This document shows, piece by piece, positions 10,406-23,400 of a DNA stretch of 64,000 nucleotides (position 1 is its first letter; every line of letters starts with the position of its first letter). Source of the stretch: Auanema rhodensis (taxonomy: Eukaryota > Nematoda > Chromadorea > Rhabditida > Rhabditidae). The translations under genes were made by a program, and so were the position numbers. The stretch is taken from contig OZ059899.1 in the NCBI GenBank assembly GCA_964057225.1, positions 15,198,501 through 15,262,500 of the forward strand. Direction: 5' to 3'. The notes under the pieces were generated by a model. That model was given only the letters and a program-made list of their open reading frames with translations. It did no database searches and was not told the DNA's origin.

Positions 10406-11831
10406 TTATTCATTCTGTTCAAGATCCAATCTTGGACGTTTAATATTTTGAAAGAATGAGGCTACATGCTCCTTGGTTACAACCTCTCCAGATTGTGCTA
10501 TTTGTTTGAAGAAATCGCCAAGATTGGATTTAAGATCATGAAGCCCTATATATACATTTAATTTAATGCTTATACGAATATATAAATATTACCTTTAATA
10601 AGAGTAATTGCAGTTTCTCTTCCAGCTGTCTTAACCAGCTCATCAACTATTTGTTCCTCATCCTCTTGATCCTCATTCTTTGTTTTCTCTTTGCTTTCTT
10701 GTTCGTAAACTGCGATTGTGTCATTATTATCCAAAAGGTATGATACACTATTTTTGAATAATAAGCTCTAAAAAATCAGAAATAATTAGAAGTTGTAACA
10801 AGATTGCAAACCTCGCAATCCGAACAAGAACATAAAAATTTTCTCCAATCGTTGTTCAATAGCACAGTCTTTTCACATGTACTAAGTTCTCGCCCCTTCA
10901 AGCAAATAGGTTCAGAAGCTTTTTCAAATAAAGCCAAGAAAGGATATTTTTTGGTACAGTTTATACATGCCTATAAATGATATTTATAAAGCTTTGTTAC
11001 TTGTCAATGTTTTTACCAAATCAACAGCCGATGTGTCAGTGTTTTCATCGATAGGTGCATCAATATGCTGCAACAATTTTGTTAGCACTCAGTTTCAAAT
11101 TTCGAAACTAACTGTAGGATGATACCAATCCTCACAAATACAGCATTGAAGCATTTCTTCATCTATTTCGTCATCAGGGTAGGGACGTTTGCATACACAA
11201 AAAGTTCCCTGGTAGTTATGATTGTAAGTGTTGTCGGGATTTAATGAACTTTTTTCCTAAGAAGGCAAATTCCAGAACCAGATTTTTCTATCAAAACAAA
11301 CCTCGTAAAGAGTACAAGTTGTGGAAAATTTACTATTTCCGCAATCACATCGAACCTTACGTTTCGTGTATAATTCAACTAGTTTATGTCCTTCGTGACA
11401 ATTCACAGAACACCCGAAACATATAGCTCCAGATTCTGGAGACGCTATACATGTCAAACATGAATACAATGGCTGTCTCGATTTGTAACCCTATAACTCT
11501 AAGCTTCGGTAAATTATACATAATATTAGCAAACCTCAGGGTAAGTACAGACTTTCAAATCTGCTCCACCGAGGAGAATTTTTGCTTGATCTTCCATATC
11601 TTTTTCTCTTTCTATAATCTCATCCAAAGTGAAAACTTCTGAATAAGGAAATCCATATAAGTTTAACATGATTTTACTACCTTCGTTAGCAACAGATTCA
11701 GTTTCTACATTTTCCCCTAACTTTTTTTTATCATCACTTTCAGAAACAGAATCGACTTCATCTAATTTTGATTGTGTAACACTAGTTACCTCAATAGGAG
11801 CATTTTCGATATTTTGTTGTTCTCCTTCCAT
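10406..11831 (-). CDS. ubr7: UBR7, putative E3 ubiquitin ligase with UBR box and PHD finger
   Basis: UBR7 is a nuclear/cytosolic member of the N-recognin family with a UBR zinc box and a PHD-type finger; mammalian UBR7 has been linked to histone H2B ubiquitination. Order seen: an acidic N-terminus (MEGEQQNIENAP...), a FTLDEIIERE motif, then the UBR box with CLTC, GAICFGCSVNCHEGH and ELYTKRKVRCDCGNSKF. Next comes the PHD-like region CVCKRPYPDD, EEMLQCCICEDWYHPTH and CINCTKKYPF, followed by further Cys pairs (CSCSDC) and a C-terminal helix region. The C-terminus ends DLEQNE. The gene is split by short introns. Its upstream region (11832-12684) is shared with the VAP gene, which points the other way. 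Confidence 0.9.
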
Positions 11832-12684
11832 TCTGAATTAAAGTTTAAAATTTCTCTAACTATGAGTAGTGTAGGAACACAAGGAACAAAGAGTCACTCA
11901 GATAGGAGATAAAGAAACCCTTAGAAATTGACTTTTTAAAAACAAATGTTTAGGTTTATAAGAGTAAATAAACTTGCTTAACGCCTGAATGTTATAAAAT
12001 AATGCTATTTATTCATACCTTTAATGGCATTCAATGCCAAAGGCAATTGAAACCCCGCCCATAATTCAAATTCACCTGCGTAAAACCTTGAAGAACTGAG
12101 TATCCAACGCAAAGCACAACTTTGCTGCGAGAACGAGACGATCAGACAGTTTTGAGCCTGCGTCTCTATCCCGCGCCAAGCTAGCAGTGCGGCAACTCTG
12201 GGCGTCTGGTTTTTTTTCGAAAATTTGTTTTATTATTATAAATTAAGTAACGTCAATTTGTTTTAGTAGAATATTGGAATAAAATGTTTTTGAATTTTTG
12301 CTTATCTATGAAGCATTCAAAAGCTATGAACGTAAGTGACTATTTTCCGGTAGAAGTACGTGTATTAAACATTCGTTGAGTAGCTGATTGGTCACAGTGC
12401 TATGCATCAGTTTTTCGTGGTTCTAGAACACTCGGTGTTAACGAGAATATTTCTATGTGATTTTTATTTTTGTTCTAGAATAACGGATTATTTATTTTTT
12501 GTTAGATTAGAATTAAACGGAATTTTTGCGTACCCCAGAGTCAACTCTGTTAATTGCAAATATGTTATTAATTTCTGCTATATTACGTATATAGATATAT
12601 ATTCATTATTTCTAATTGAATGGCTAATCGTTTGAGAGTGTTTTATTCCTTTTTCCTCTTTGTCATAATACGCATTATTGCAGA
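11832..12684. promoter_or_regulatory. Divergent intergenic region between UBR7 and VAP
   Basis: About 850 nt lie between two divergent starts. A relatively GC-rich block at about 12045-12210 stands out from the AT-rich surroundings and is the likeliest promoter core. A small inverted repeat TGGCATT/AATGCCA lies near 12026-12040. Open frames at 12402-12635 are Phe/Tyr/Ile-rich, have no family match and look like chance frames. The VAP ATG is immediately preceded by a ttgcag acceptor, so part of this region may be a 5'UTR intron or outron. Confidence 0.5.
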
Positions 12685-13723
12685 ATGGCTGATACCAAAT
12701 TGAGTCAAGCTTTACATATTGAACCATCTAAAGAAATAAGCTTCAAAGGTAATTCACTTCAAGTGTTATATTAATTTCAAAGACAATAAAATTTTTAGGA
12801 CCATTCACAGATGTTGTAAATGCTACTCTTACCCTTAGAAATCTTACTGATAAGCCTATTTGTTTTAAAGTTAAAACTACTGCACCCAAACAGTACTGTG
12901 TTAGACCCAACTCCGGTATGACTAGTTTAAATTATTTAGCTTATGGCATTTTATTCAGGCATTGTTTATCCTTCCGAAACTAAGATAGTCACTGTTATGC
13001 TCCAACCCTTTGATCCTAATGCAACTGAAACACACAAGCATAAATTTATGGTTCAAACCTGCTTTGCTCCTGCTGATCACTCTGATTTGGATCAGGTGTG
13101 GAAGGTATGATGAATCTTTGTTGTACAATTTGCATTAATCATAATTTTAGGTTATCAGCCCATCTGATTTAATGTTCAGTAAATTAATGGTTGTTTTCGA
13201 AGAAAACAAGTCTTTAACAGGATCCATAGGAGGAGTTGCTCGGGAAGAGTCTCCAGTTGCTGTGAAATATGGTCAACAGAGCTACGCCAAGTAATAGATA
13301 CAGATTTAACGTATATTAATTCTACTTTTCAGTTCCTCTGCATCAGATAGTAACGAGGTAACAGCGGAAGTGTCCGATAAATCCGTAATACTTTACTTTT
13401 TTATTTGCTTAAATTGAGTTTTGTTTAGCAAGATGACAAGTTGCGACACGAAGTAAACCGTTTAGAAAAGGAAAGAAAAGACCTTATGAGAGAAAGAGAT
13501 GATATGTTCAAAGTATGTTAATTTCATGTTTAATATGCATTGTGTTTGTTTTTATAGAAGGTTGCGAAACTTCAAAGTCAATCTGAGCCAGAACACGTTG
13601 GTGTCCCTACCCTTCAGGTTTGGTTCGCATATAGGTGTTCAATGTTTACACATTTAACTTTAGGTCATTCTTATGGCTATTGCTGCTCTCCTCATTGGTT
13701 TGATTATTGGAAAATTGTTCTGA
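12685..13723 (+). CDS. vpr-1: VAP (VAMP-associated protein), MSP-domain ER tether
   Basis: VAP is a tail-anchored ER protein whose MSP domain binds FFAT motifs and builds membrane contact sites; the nematode orthologue VPR-1 also yields a secreted MSP signal. Exons join to give: N-terminal MSP domain with [49 protein letters not shown] (the FFAT-binding signature) and [11 protein letters not shown]; then a linker, a coiled coil ([21 protein letters not shown]), and a C-terminal hydrophobic anchor ([19 protein letters not shown]). The final exon is reached through an intron ending ctttag, which fuses the anchor in frame. Domain order and length are normal for VAP. It is the first of four plus-strand genes in a row. 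Confidence 0.93.
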
Positions 13724-14126
13724 AGATTCACAAATTTGCCCAAACTTATCCGCACAATTTAAGCTTGCTTGGTTCATTTAACTATATTTCTTTTTGTTCG
13801 CGGGCATTCGCTTGCCTGGTTGTACCATACTTCTCTAAATTCTGTAAGATTTTTTCAATCCCGTTGATAATAGTGTATAGATAATGGGTATGGTGACAAG
13901 TGTAACTCGGTGAGCATGTAGATCGTTTATACTATTACCCGACAGGGCTTTTTTCCGTTTAGGAGTGCGTCATGTCTCAATGCAACATGTGTTTTAACTT
14001 GGAAAATTGTCTTTAAAGTTATTTATTTTCTTTCTGTTTTATAATTTTTTCTATATAATCGTTTAAACGATTACATATTTTTCTTGTTTTTATAACATTT
14101 ATATTTATATTTATCATTTTTCGCAG
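13724..14126. other. VAP to eIF4A3 spacer
   Basis: About 400 nt of T-rich sequence: VAP 3'UTR, then a T-rich tract ending tttttcgcag directly before the eIF4A3 ATG. This acceptor at the start codon suggests trans-splicing. No gene is visible. Confidence 0.5.
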
Positions 14127-15709
14127 ATGTCAGGAAAGAAGAGAAACGCTGAACCAGCTTCTGAGGATCTTTCCAAGATCGAATTCGAAACATCAGAAGA
14201 TGTAGAAGTTTGCCCAACTTTCGATGCTATGGGACTAAGGTTTGAAGAGTAACAGGGTTAATTTTAATATTATTTTTTTTCAAGGGAGGAACTTCTTCGT
14301 GGTATTTATTCTTACGGATTTGAAAAACCATCTGCTATTCAACAACGTGCTATCAAGCCTGTCTTAAAAGGTCGTGATGTTATCGCCCAGGCTCAATCTG
14401 GTAAGAATTTACGTTTGATTAATATTTGAACTTTCTTTCGTTCTTAGGTACCGGTAAAACCGCTACATTCTCCATTTCTATTCTTCAGTCCTTGGACACC
14501 CAATTAAGAGAGACTCAAGCATTAGTGCTCTCACCTACAAGGGAATTGGCCACACAGATCCAAAAGGTAAATTAAAAAAGTATATTGATATTAAGCGGTA
14601 ATTTAGGTAGTTCTTGCTCTTGGTGACTACATGAATGTACAATGCCACGCTTGTATTGGAGGAACAAATGTTGGTGAAGATATTCGTAAACTGGATTATG
14701 GACAGCATGTCGTAAGTTTTGAGTAATTGGTTGATGTAATTTGTGTTATTCTCACATAGGTCTCTGGAACACCTGGACGTGTTTTCGATATGATCAGACG
14801 TAGAAATCTCAGGACACGCTCTATTAAGTTGTTAGTTCTTGACGAAGCTGACGAAATGCTGAACAAGGGATTCAAGGAACAACTGTATGATATCTACAGA
14901 TATCTTCCTCCCGGTGCTCAAGTACGTTTTATTAGTAGTTCCGTCTGATTCTAGTTGATTATTATTCAGGTTGTCCTTCTCTCTGCTACTCTTCCTCACG
15001 AAATCTTGGAAATGACTAGCAAGTTCATGACTGACCCAGTTCGCATTCTGGTAAAACGTGACGAGTTGACACTCGAAGGAATCAAGCAATTTTTCGTCGC
15101 TGTTGATAGAGAGGAGTGGAAGTTCGATACACTTATTGATCTTTATGATACTCTTACCATCACTCAAGCTGTTCTTTTCTGTAACACCCGTAGAAAGGTA
15201 TATAGTTTAATTTTAACGATGGTTTATAATATAAAATGTAATGTAGGTCGACTGGCTTGCTGAGAAAATGACTGAGGCTAACTTCACAGTTTCCTCTATG
15301 CACGGAGATATGGAACAGAAAGAAAGAGAACACATTATGAAGGAATTCAGAGCTGGAAACAGCCGTGTCTTGATCTCCACAGATGTTTGGGCTCGTGGTC
15401 TTGATGTTCCTCAAGTATCTTTGGTATGTATTTATAATTGGGAACACTTTTACTGTGTTGATTACAGGTTATCAACTATGATCTTCCTAACAATCGTGAG
15501 TTGTACATTCATCGTATCGGTAGATCAGGTCGTTTCGGAAGAAAGGTATATTGTTTGCTTAGTTATTATCGTTATCTTAACTATCCATATTCTAGGGTGT
15601 TGCCATTAACTTTGTCAAGCAAGATGATGTCAGAATTCTCAGAGATATTGAACAGTACTATTCAACTCAAATTGATGAAATGCCCATGAACATCGCCGAA
15701 ATGATCTAA
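14127..15709 (+). CDS. eif4a3: eIF4A3, DEAD-box helicase of the exon junction complex
   Basis: eIF4A3 is the ATP-dependent RNA clamp that anchors the exon junction complex on spliced mRNA. Assignment to eIF4A3 rather than eIF4A1/2 rests on the N-terminus ([20 protein letters not shown]) and on [37 protein letters not shown] and the C-terminus [10 protein letters not shown]. Helicase motifs are all present: Q motif ([11 protein letters not shown]), Walker A AQSGTGKT, PTRELA, GG, TPGR, DEAD, SAT, then [11 protein letters not shown] and HRIGRSGR. Introns split it into about nine exons. One predicted intron interrupts after QVSL, before VINYDLPNN. All motifs are intact. The long opposite-strand frames over this gene are shadows. 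Confidence 0.95.
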
Positions 15710-16009
15710 TTTGTTACTGTTATGTTACAAGCGTCTATGTGCACCTCATGATCTGTATTGTTAACGCGTGTCTCCTGCTTGTTGGTCTTTTCTTGATGTT
15801 GTTCAGACCAAAATGTCTTTAATCTCCTCGACACTATTCACTGAAGTTCCAGTTAATATTCTTATTTAACTCGTTATTATGTAATTCTTAATATTCCCCC
15901 TAAGTTGAAGTAAAATTTGTTACTGTTTGTCATCGATCTAACATACAACTTGGTTAAACTTCCATACTATATTTTTTAATTAATATTTTGATATATATGT
16001 AAATATATC
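15710..16009. other. eIF4A3 to DHHC spacer
   Basis: About 300 nt of AT-rich 3'UTR and upstream sequence. No gene or clear binding site is visible. Confidence 0.4.
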
Positions 16010-17150
16010 ATGACAGACTATGAACAAATGAGGGAAAAAACGCAGTGTTGCGGAAGGAAGTGGTGTGTGAGGGATCCATGTGGAATCATTTGCGCCATTG
16101 TTACTTGGTTAGTTTTGGGAGCTGCCATCTTCATGCCATTTATGACTTTGAGGTTTACAGGTTTCTTCTACTCTATGGCCAAGTTGTAATATCTGTTGTT
16201 ATGCTATCAGCTTGGGAAAAATATACATTTCATACGGCTATTAATTTCTTAATGTTTCAAATCTTTTTTGTTTTAGCTTTTGCTAGTCATATCAAGGTTT
16301 GTTAGCATTATTTAGTCTTCATTAATTAACATTTAATGTTTAAGACTATGCTCACAGATCCTGGAGCTATACCCAAAGGTAATGCAACGGATGAACATAT
16401 AGAAAGGCTGCAGGCAGCTGAAGAGATGAGAGTAAGTATTCTGTGCACATAAACATTCTAACTGTTTGACTTTCCATAAAGGTCTTGTATAAGTGCCAAA
16501 AGTGCTGTAGCATAAAACCTGAAAAAGCTCACCACTGTTCTGTATGTGAACGTTGCATTAGACGCATGGATCACCACTGCCCCTGGGTTAATAACTGTGT
16601 TGGTGAAGGAAATCAGAAGTTCTTTGTCCTATTTACTGTATGTTATTCTTGTTCTGCACATCATCTGAATGTTTTATTTTGCTTTTAAGATGTACATAGC
16701 ACTTCTTTCTATGCACGCTCTGTATTGGGGAATTTGGCAACTTATTCTCTGTGTTGGAAATGAATGGAATGAATGTAGTGCCATCGGACCCCCAGGAACA
16801 ACCCTTCTACTTGTATATATTTTTAAGTTTGTGCTTTACAAATATGATTATTTTCAGATATTCTTACTATTCGAATCTATTCTTTTTTCAATTTTTACAT
16901 TAGTCATGTTTGGCACTCAAATCTCAGCAATTTGCAGTGATGAATCAACTATCGATGCTATGAAAAAGTTTGTTCAATCGTGTTTATTTTTGTACTTTTT
17001 TATCATTTTTTCAGTCCTAAGTCAGATAAATTAAAAGGAAAATCATGGAAGAACTTGCAATATGTTTTTGGGGGACCTTGCAGTATGAGATGGTTAAATC
17101 CATTTGTCGATCCATACTATAGCAAGCCAGCCTTTGAATATTCTGTGTGA
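16010..17150 (+). CDS. DHHC protein S-acyltransferase, zDHHC3/7 (GODZ) type
   Basis: This is a Golgi-type palmitoyltransferase that acylates cysteines on membrane-associated proteins. Features in order: a Cys-rich cytosolic N-terminus ([14 protein letters not shown]), TM1, TM2, the DPG motif ([13 protein letters not shown]), and the catalytic Cys-rich domain: [42 protein letters not shown]3, TM4 and [14 protein letters not shown] follow. This order and the motif GNAT after DPG match zDHHC3/7. The first intron (50 nt, phase 1) joins LRFT to AWEKY. The C-terminus ends FEYSV, a possible class II PDZ ligand. Length is normal (about 285 residues). It sits between eIF4A3 and GPAA1 on the same strand. 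Confidence 0.92.
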
Positions 17151-17551
17151 TATTTTGGAACTTATCTCCTCTAACAACGTAGAACTAGTCAAATTGCTGT
17201 TGAACTTCCTTCTTCAAGAAGATTCCCTTGAGCAGCCAAAGGTGTTAATCGTATGGGCGGTTTTAACTTAGTAATTCGTAGAATCTTTGTTCACTGACTG
17301 ACACTCATAATAAGCGGGTTTTACCGATTCTTTTGAGAACTCGGATGAATATAATATTGTAATTTCTTTCTAATTTTCAGAATATTGTGATATACGATTA
17401 TGCTTCTAATTTAGTATTTATTATAAATTATGCGATTTTTCTTCAAGTTTCATTATTGATACTTAATTATTACTGAAACTTCATGTCCTTAACATGACTA
17501 AATACTGTATACAACTATGAAAGCCATTTAAACAGTTTGAAATGTTGAAGA
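17151..17551. other. DHHC to GPAA1 spacer
   Basis: About 400 nt: DHHC 3'UTR, then AT-rich sequence before the GPAA1 start. No gene is visible. A tttcag acceptor near 17380 could serve a 5' leader exon of GPAA1. Confidence 0.4.
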
Positions 17552-20113
17552 ATGATTCGATCGTCACTGGAAAGTGCCAGTGGGGAGAGACCGAGGGTTC
17601 TCCAAAAATTGCTAACACATGTTTGGAAACTCGCACTCTTATCATATATATTGGCGATGTTACACGTATACTCAATGATAGGAGGATTTGGACCATATGC
17701 AGAACATACACGGTTTGTTTATAGGAATTTCTCACATATTTTGAGCTATTTTCGGCATGTTCCAACTCTATAATGCGTTTTGTATGTTTGATTATGAATA
17801 TTATCATTTAAGAGTCAGCGAACATGCATTGATGCCAGGACTAGTAAATGTACATTTCAATGATGACGCGCTATTGTTACGATATATTCAAGGCTTAACT
17901 AACCATAAAGGGTTTGTAACGTCATAATTTATGTAGGAAAATCCAAAACCTCTAACGTTATAGTCCCAAGCAGGGTTTCATATGTGAAAATTTGGAAATG
18001 GTATCTGTGCCATGTTACTTGCAAAACTGGAGAAGTACAGTAGCAATTCAGGTTTCCTATCTAAATAGTTCATACAACATGCTTTGCGATTGTGATTCAG
18101 AATTTGACAGGAACCAATGTATATGGTGTTGTTCGAGCTCACAGGGCTACTGGTGTTGAATCTATGCTTATAGTCGTAGATAATGAAGATATTGATTCCC
18201 TTGCACTAGCGATGGCTTTCATTTCTTACGCTCGAAGTATTAACATAACCAAGATATTCCGATTATTAACTGATAGTATTGCAGAACAAGTATATTGGGC
18301 TCGTGATATTTTTGTTGTTTTTGCTGATCACGGTGAATGGGGTTTAGATGCGTTTCTATCAAGCTATCACTTTATCTCTGGAGCTGGAATACATGGAGAT
18401 ATCCTTGAAGCCAGTGGTGGTATGATCATTGGTGGTTTAGTTGTGAAAGTAGATTTGTTTGTATCTCTTCTTACTAAACATCCTTATCATTTCTAGACTC
18501 ATAACATCCCTTTTCCAAGCAAATCACCCTTGATGACCATTGAACTCAATCAAATCAACGGTCAACTTCCAAATTTGGATCTTTTCAATTCGCTTGTTCG
18601 AATTGCTTCACGTCATACTCCTGTAATTGATCCAATTATCTATAATATTCATGAAATTTTCAAAGTAAGACATTACAGTCGCCGGTTTTTCGATTTACTT
18701 TCATATTAGGAAATACACCACAATCCAATTCTTATACCTCTGAGGGCCATGTATACACAAGCTTTTGTAGGAATTGAAGGTACTCATAGTGTAATGAGCA
18801 AGTATGGAGTTCAGGTAGTATTTAAATCTACTAATAAACTTATGTTTATTTGTTTCTGGCTTTAGGGATTGTCAATTGGAATTCCAGCAAGAAAGTACTA
18901 TTCCTTAAAAGAATCCACGTTATTTATTGAAGCTGGAGTTCGAACTTTGAATAATATACTTGAACGATTCCATCAGAGTTATTTCATGTAAGAACTTACT
19001 GTTCCTTCTGACTTCTTAAAATCTTCATTTTAGGTATATTCTAACTTCTGAGGTTAATTTTCTTTCAATTGCTTTCTTTATGCCAGCAATGGCTGTACTC
19101 CTTCCTCTTCTGTTCTTGGTAAGGGTCTTCTCCTTTCGTAACTGAAATACTCTATTTCTTTTTAGGCTTACAAAGAATGGACAGAAATGAACGCATTCCG
19201 TATACCTTTAGCCTTTATATGTCTTCACATTCCAGGCTTCCTGGTTACATTAGGTGCATCGTACTATTTCACTCATCATTCTGCTGATGAAATATCCATA
19301 TTACTACTTATGGGAGCTTTAGCTGTTCCTTTTGGTCTTATCGCTCCTTTGTAAGTTTTTCAAAGTCTTCGACAAATATGGTTTGTGGTTTTTCAGACAT
19401 CATACTACCTACAGTTGTATGAGATTTCTTCTATATTTGGAAACAGCATTGATTTGCGTTTCCGTTTCGTTGCTCAATTTTTCATTAGCTCTTGCTTGCT
19501 CTGTGATTATAACTCCACTTATGATATTATTAACAAGAGCTGTTTCTGAGAAGTATGTTTGAACTTTCCTATCATCTTCTTTTCACTTTCTACTGGTTTC
19601 GTTGTAAGCTAAAATATTAGATAAGATATATACAACCGCTTACAGCGCTAAAACTGATAGAAATGGAATTTTCCAACAGGCCCAAATAGATTTTTGCCCA
19701 TTTAGAGATGACAGTATTACGGCTGTTGTTTTATTATTTCATTTGTTTCAGAAAAAAAGCTTTGATTAGAACGATATTGACCTTAGTCTGTCACCCTCTT
19801 ATTATTATGACAGCTCTCCTAGTTTCCATAAAGCCGTATCTACTATTCCGTGAAGAAAAAAGCTCAGAATTCGAACTGATAACAGTAAGTGTCTATAAGT
19901 ATAAGAAAGGGATCGTTTTATAATTTTAATTTCTTACAGATACAAACAGGTGTTGTTCGAATGCTCTCGGAATATTTAGTTTTTGGCTGTTGGAATTTCC
20001 CATTATTCGCAGTTGTGGGAACGTTTATCTGGAACAGTATGCTTTGCTTAGCATCAGTAACAGATGTTGAAGAGGGAACTGTTATAGGGGGAGACAAAGA
20101 GAAAAAAGAATAA
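17552..20113 (+). CDS. gpaa1: GPAA1/Gaa1, GPI transamidase subunit
   Basis: GPAA1 is the ER membrane subunit of GPI transamidase with a large luminal M28-like domain and several C-terminal membrane helices. Family matches: RVLQKLLTHVWKLALLSYIL (TM1), SEHALMPGLV, LTGTNVYGVVRAHRATG, QVYWARDIFVVFADHGEWGL, NQINGQLPNLDLFNSLVRIA, YGVQGLSIGIPA, NNILERFHQSYFMYIL, FMPAMAVLLPLLFLA, then further helices to a charged C-terminus (VTDVEEGTVIGGDKEKKE). The exons are split by many short introns; the second (about 100 nt) is the least certain join and gives TRVSEHAL. The start ATG gives a short N-terminal cytosolic segment before TM1, as in the family. PIG-U, a partner in the same complex, lies 8.4 kb upstream on the opposite strand. 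Confidence 0.88.
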
Positions 20114-20402
20114 CTTGTATCAGTTGTACTAAAACTTTTCACTTATATTACAAACATACACATTGACGGGTTTCTTGTATTCTTATTTATTGTATAAATT
20201 AACTACTTATTCTTTGACATATATTTATTTTTCAATATAATATTAATTATTAATGATAATTATAGAATAAAATTAAAACGGGAATGTTCAAAAATAATAA
20301 CCGTACGTAGGGCAAGCATCCTATTTTGAAATCAAATTAAGAGCTTATCGATATATCATCGACTTTACGACGAAGATATTGCTTTGGAGAAAGGATGAGA
20401 TC

Positions 20403-23400
20403 TTAGTTCTTGGAAGATCTGCGTCGGAGAATGTAGCGGAGCAAGACGACGGCCTGGATGATGGTGAGGGTAAGAAGAACTCCGAATACTCCGAATAAAG
20501 CAGCCTTTCCCATGCACATCTGTCCTGGAATTTCCAAAGAAACTTCTTGAGCTTCTTCCTGCATCAAGTCGATGGCGCTAGAGCGGGCCATACTGATTGG
20601 TTCTTGAACCATCTGGAGGGGATCTACAACAACAAGACTGGTGGTAGCTTGAGAGAATCTGGGGATCTTGTAACGAGCAGTTTCATCTGGAATATATTAC
20701 ATAAGCAACTTATATTAGTTGAAGTTTAACTTACATTCAGTGATGGAGTTGTCAATATCTCTCTTCTTGCGTCCCCAGCTTTCCTTCTGTCCTTGAGACA
20801 ATGGGCATTGAACTGGAGTGCAGTCTCCCTTGCAAATCTCGAGTTCACATGTGATTCTGATGGTACTGCTGGAGTCAAAACGGAAGGCTTGCATACGGGC
20901 AAGCTTGATCTTGCTGCTTTGAACCTCAACTGGTCCGGGAATAAGCTTTTGGGCAACAGCTGGAGTTGGGCATCCTTCGTCGATAAGTTGAAGTTTTTCC
21001 TTCTCAGCTTCGCTCTTGGATCCGACTCCTGGTTCAGCATGGCACTTGCGAACGAAAAAGTCAAGCTCATCATCCATAGCCATGATTTCCCAACGAAGCT
21101 CCAAGATATCTCCAAGCTTGGCTTGGGAAAGTGGTTGTTCTCCTTCTCCGAGAAGTTGCATGAAGACTGGGTTTCCGAGCTCGATCTTTCCTCTTGGTTG
21201 GATGAGGTTTGGCTCTGGTCCATTGACGGTCATATTATATCCAGCTTGAACTTTTCCTCCGAGCATGCTGGAGTAGTCACAGGATACTTCGTAAAGTTGA
21301 TCCATAGAGGTAACAAGTCCTGGGATTCCAAGGTTGTTAGTTTGGACAACAACAGTGGTCTTGTAAGTTCCATTGAGCATGTCAACAATTCCGCAATCAC
21401 GGCTCTCAACTTGTCTTCTGTGTCTTTTGAATTCTTCAAGATCTCCTCCCTCCTTAACGAGTTCGGCCTTAGTAACTGGTTCGTTGGTAGATTCCTCTTC
21501 CAGAGAGATTGGCTTCATTCCGAAGTCCTTTGGAAGTCCGAGGTTCAAGGTAGCGGAATTGGAGTTTCCGACTTCAACACGGCAGGTATCGTACTTGTTC
21601 TTGACGAAGATGACTCCACTGAATTTCTCATCATTGTTAACTTGGACCTTGATTCCTTCGTAGTTGCAGAGTGTCTTGATGGCATCAGCTGGGATAGCGA
21701 CTGGGGGTCCAAGTGGGAGTACAGATTCTGGGGCACGACGGTGCTCTTGTTCCTTAATATGTGGCTTGACCTTCTTGTTGGCAGAGAGATGGCTTCTGGA
21801 GTTGTCCTTTCCGGTGACAGTTCCACTGACACGGTGAGTTGGGGCTGGTACATTGGCGGCAGCAGAAACGCTGAGATCTTCATCCTTAGCAACGCAGAGG
21901 TTCTTGTAGAAATCAACATGCTCGTTAACGTCAGAAGCATCATCGATAGAATCAAAAACGTCACATTGTCCGAGACGACGGTTGTAGTTAACTCCAGCGC
22001 AGCTAAATAGAAAGATAAATATAAGTAACAAACAAGAAAGTATTTACGTTGGATTTCCGGCACAAACTTCAAGACAGGAGTTGAGGGAAACAATCTTGTA
22101 GGTCTTGGATGGAATTCCGTGTTGCTTAGTGTAAAGATAACGGGAGAAAAGAGCATCATCCTTCTTGGCAGAGCAGTCAGCTTCAACTAAAGTTAAATCT
22201 ATATAGAAACCTTGTATGGCAACGTTCTTTTCGTTCTACTAGACATGCACGTGCAGCATGCGATCAAGAGTGATTCTATACTTTGTTGCAAACGATTTTC
22301 TCAGAATTATAAAGATTGATGTGAAAAGTGCGTTATTAGAATTTTAGAACTGTTTAATTGCTCATGCTTTAAGTTAGAATCTTGTTAACTCTTGAGTTTA
22401 GTAGATAATAAAAGTTTTTGAAATCTTACCAGCCAAGCAGTGAAGGTCGTACAAATCAGTTCCTTGGCGGACTTGTGGTCTGAGGGTAGTCTTTCCATCC
22501 AAATAGAGAAGATCGCAGTTTCCGGTCTTCTTGTCGAAGTTGAAGGAACGGCATTTCTCTGGGGTCATTTCGAAGCATTTCTTCATACATTCCTGAACTC
22601 CGGATCCGACGCTCTTAAGGACATGGAGCTCTCCATCTCCCTCAGGAAGAGCAGCATTGATGGTGCGAACAGCCTTCAAGTGGCTTCCTGGAGCGCATTT
22701 CTCAGTTTCGAGGTGGCAGGTAATATCGAAATAGTCAACGAGGAATTCTTCTCCTTCAGCGATGAAGAGATCTGGCTTGCTGTGACGGGTCTCGGCGTTC
22801 AAGATACACTCTTGCTCGTTGTAGTAGTACATAACAGACTTGCAAACAAAGTCTTCTCCAGTCTCAGGTGGTGGGTTAGTACATTGGTCAAGGCACATAG
22901 TGACAGATGGTACGTTCTCCATAACGAAAGCGGCGAAACCGACAAGAATCTTTTGTGGAACACGGGTGAAAGATGGAACATTGCGGCAAGTATTTGGAGC
23001 TATAACATATACTTTGTATTATCGTTTGGTATCGTATAGAACTTACATGCAAAGCATTTCTTCTCGAAGTAGGTGAATCCAGGAGTAGAAACAAGGTTTC
23101 CGCGTCCCATTGGAGCAGATCTCTCGTCAGAGAGGATACAGGTGCGAGATTGGTTGTTGTACATGAAAGACTTGCAGTTGAAGTCATTGGCAGATACGGA
23201 GAGACGTTGAGTGCAGAGGCTTTGGCATGAGTCGAGGTCGACGTTGATGATACGGTCAAGTTCATTTTCAAGTTGCTTTCCCTCAACGGCGATGTATTGA
23301 GTGATGTATGGAGCATAGCACTGAGATCCAGCACAGTTGTTGTCCATATAGATTACGGTATCATCAACCTCGTCGGTGAAGAGGTCAGGTCTAAAACAAA

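Noticed and set aside
20793-22010. 405-codon open frame on the + strand across the NOAH gene
   Set aside because: It is antisense to the ZP-domain exon, has no domain of its own, and similar long shadow frames occur in other frames there because of codon bias.
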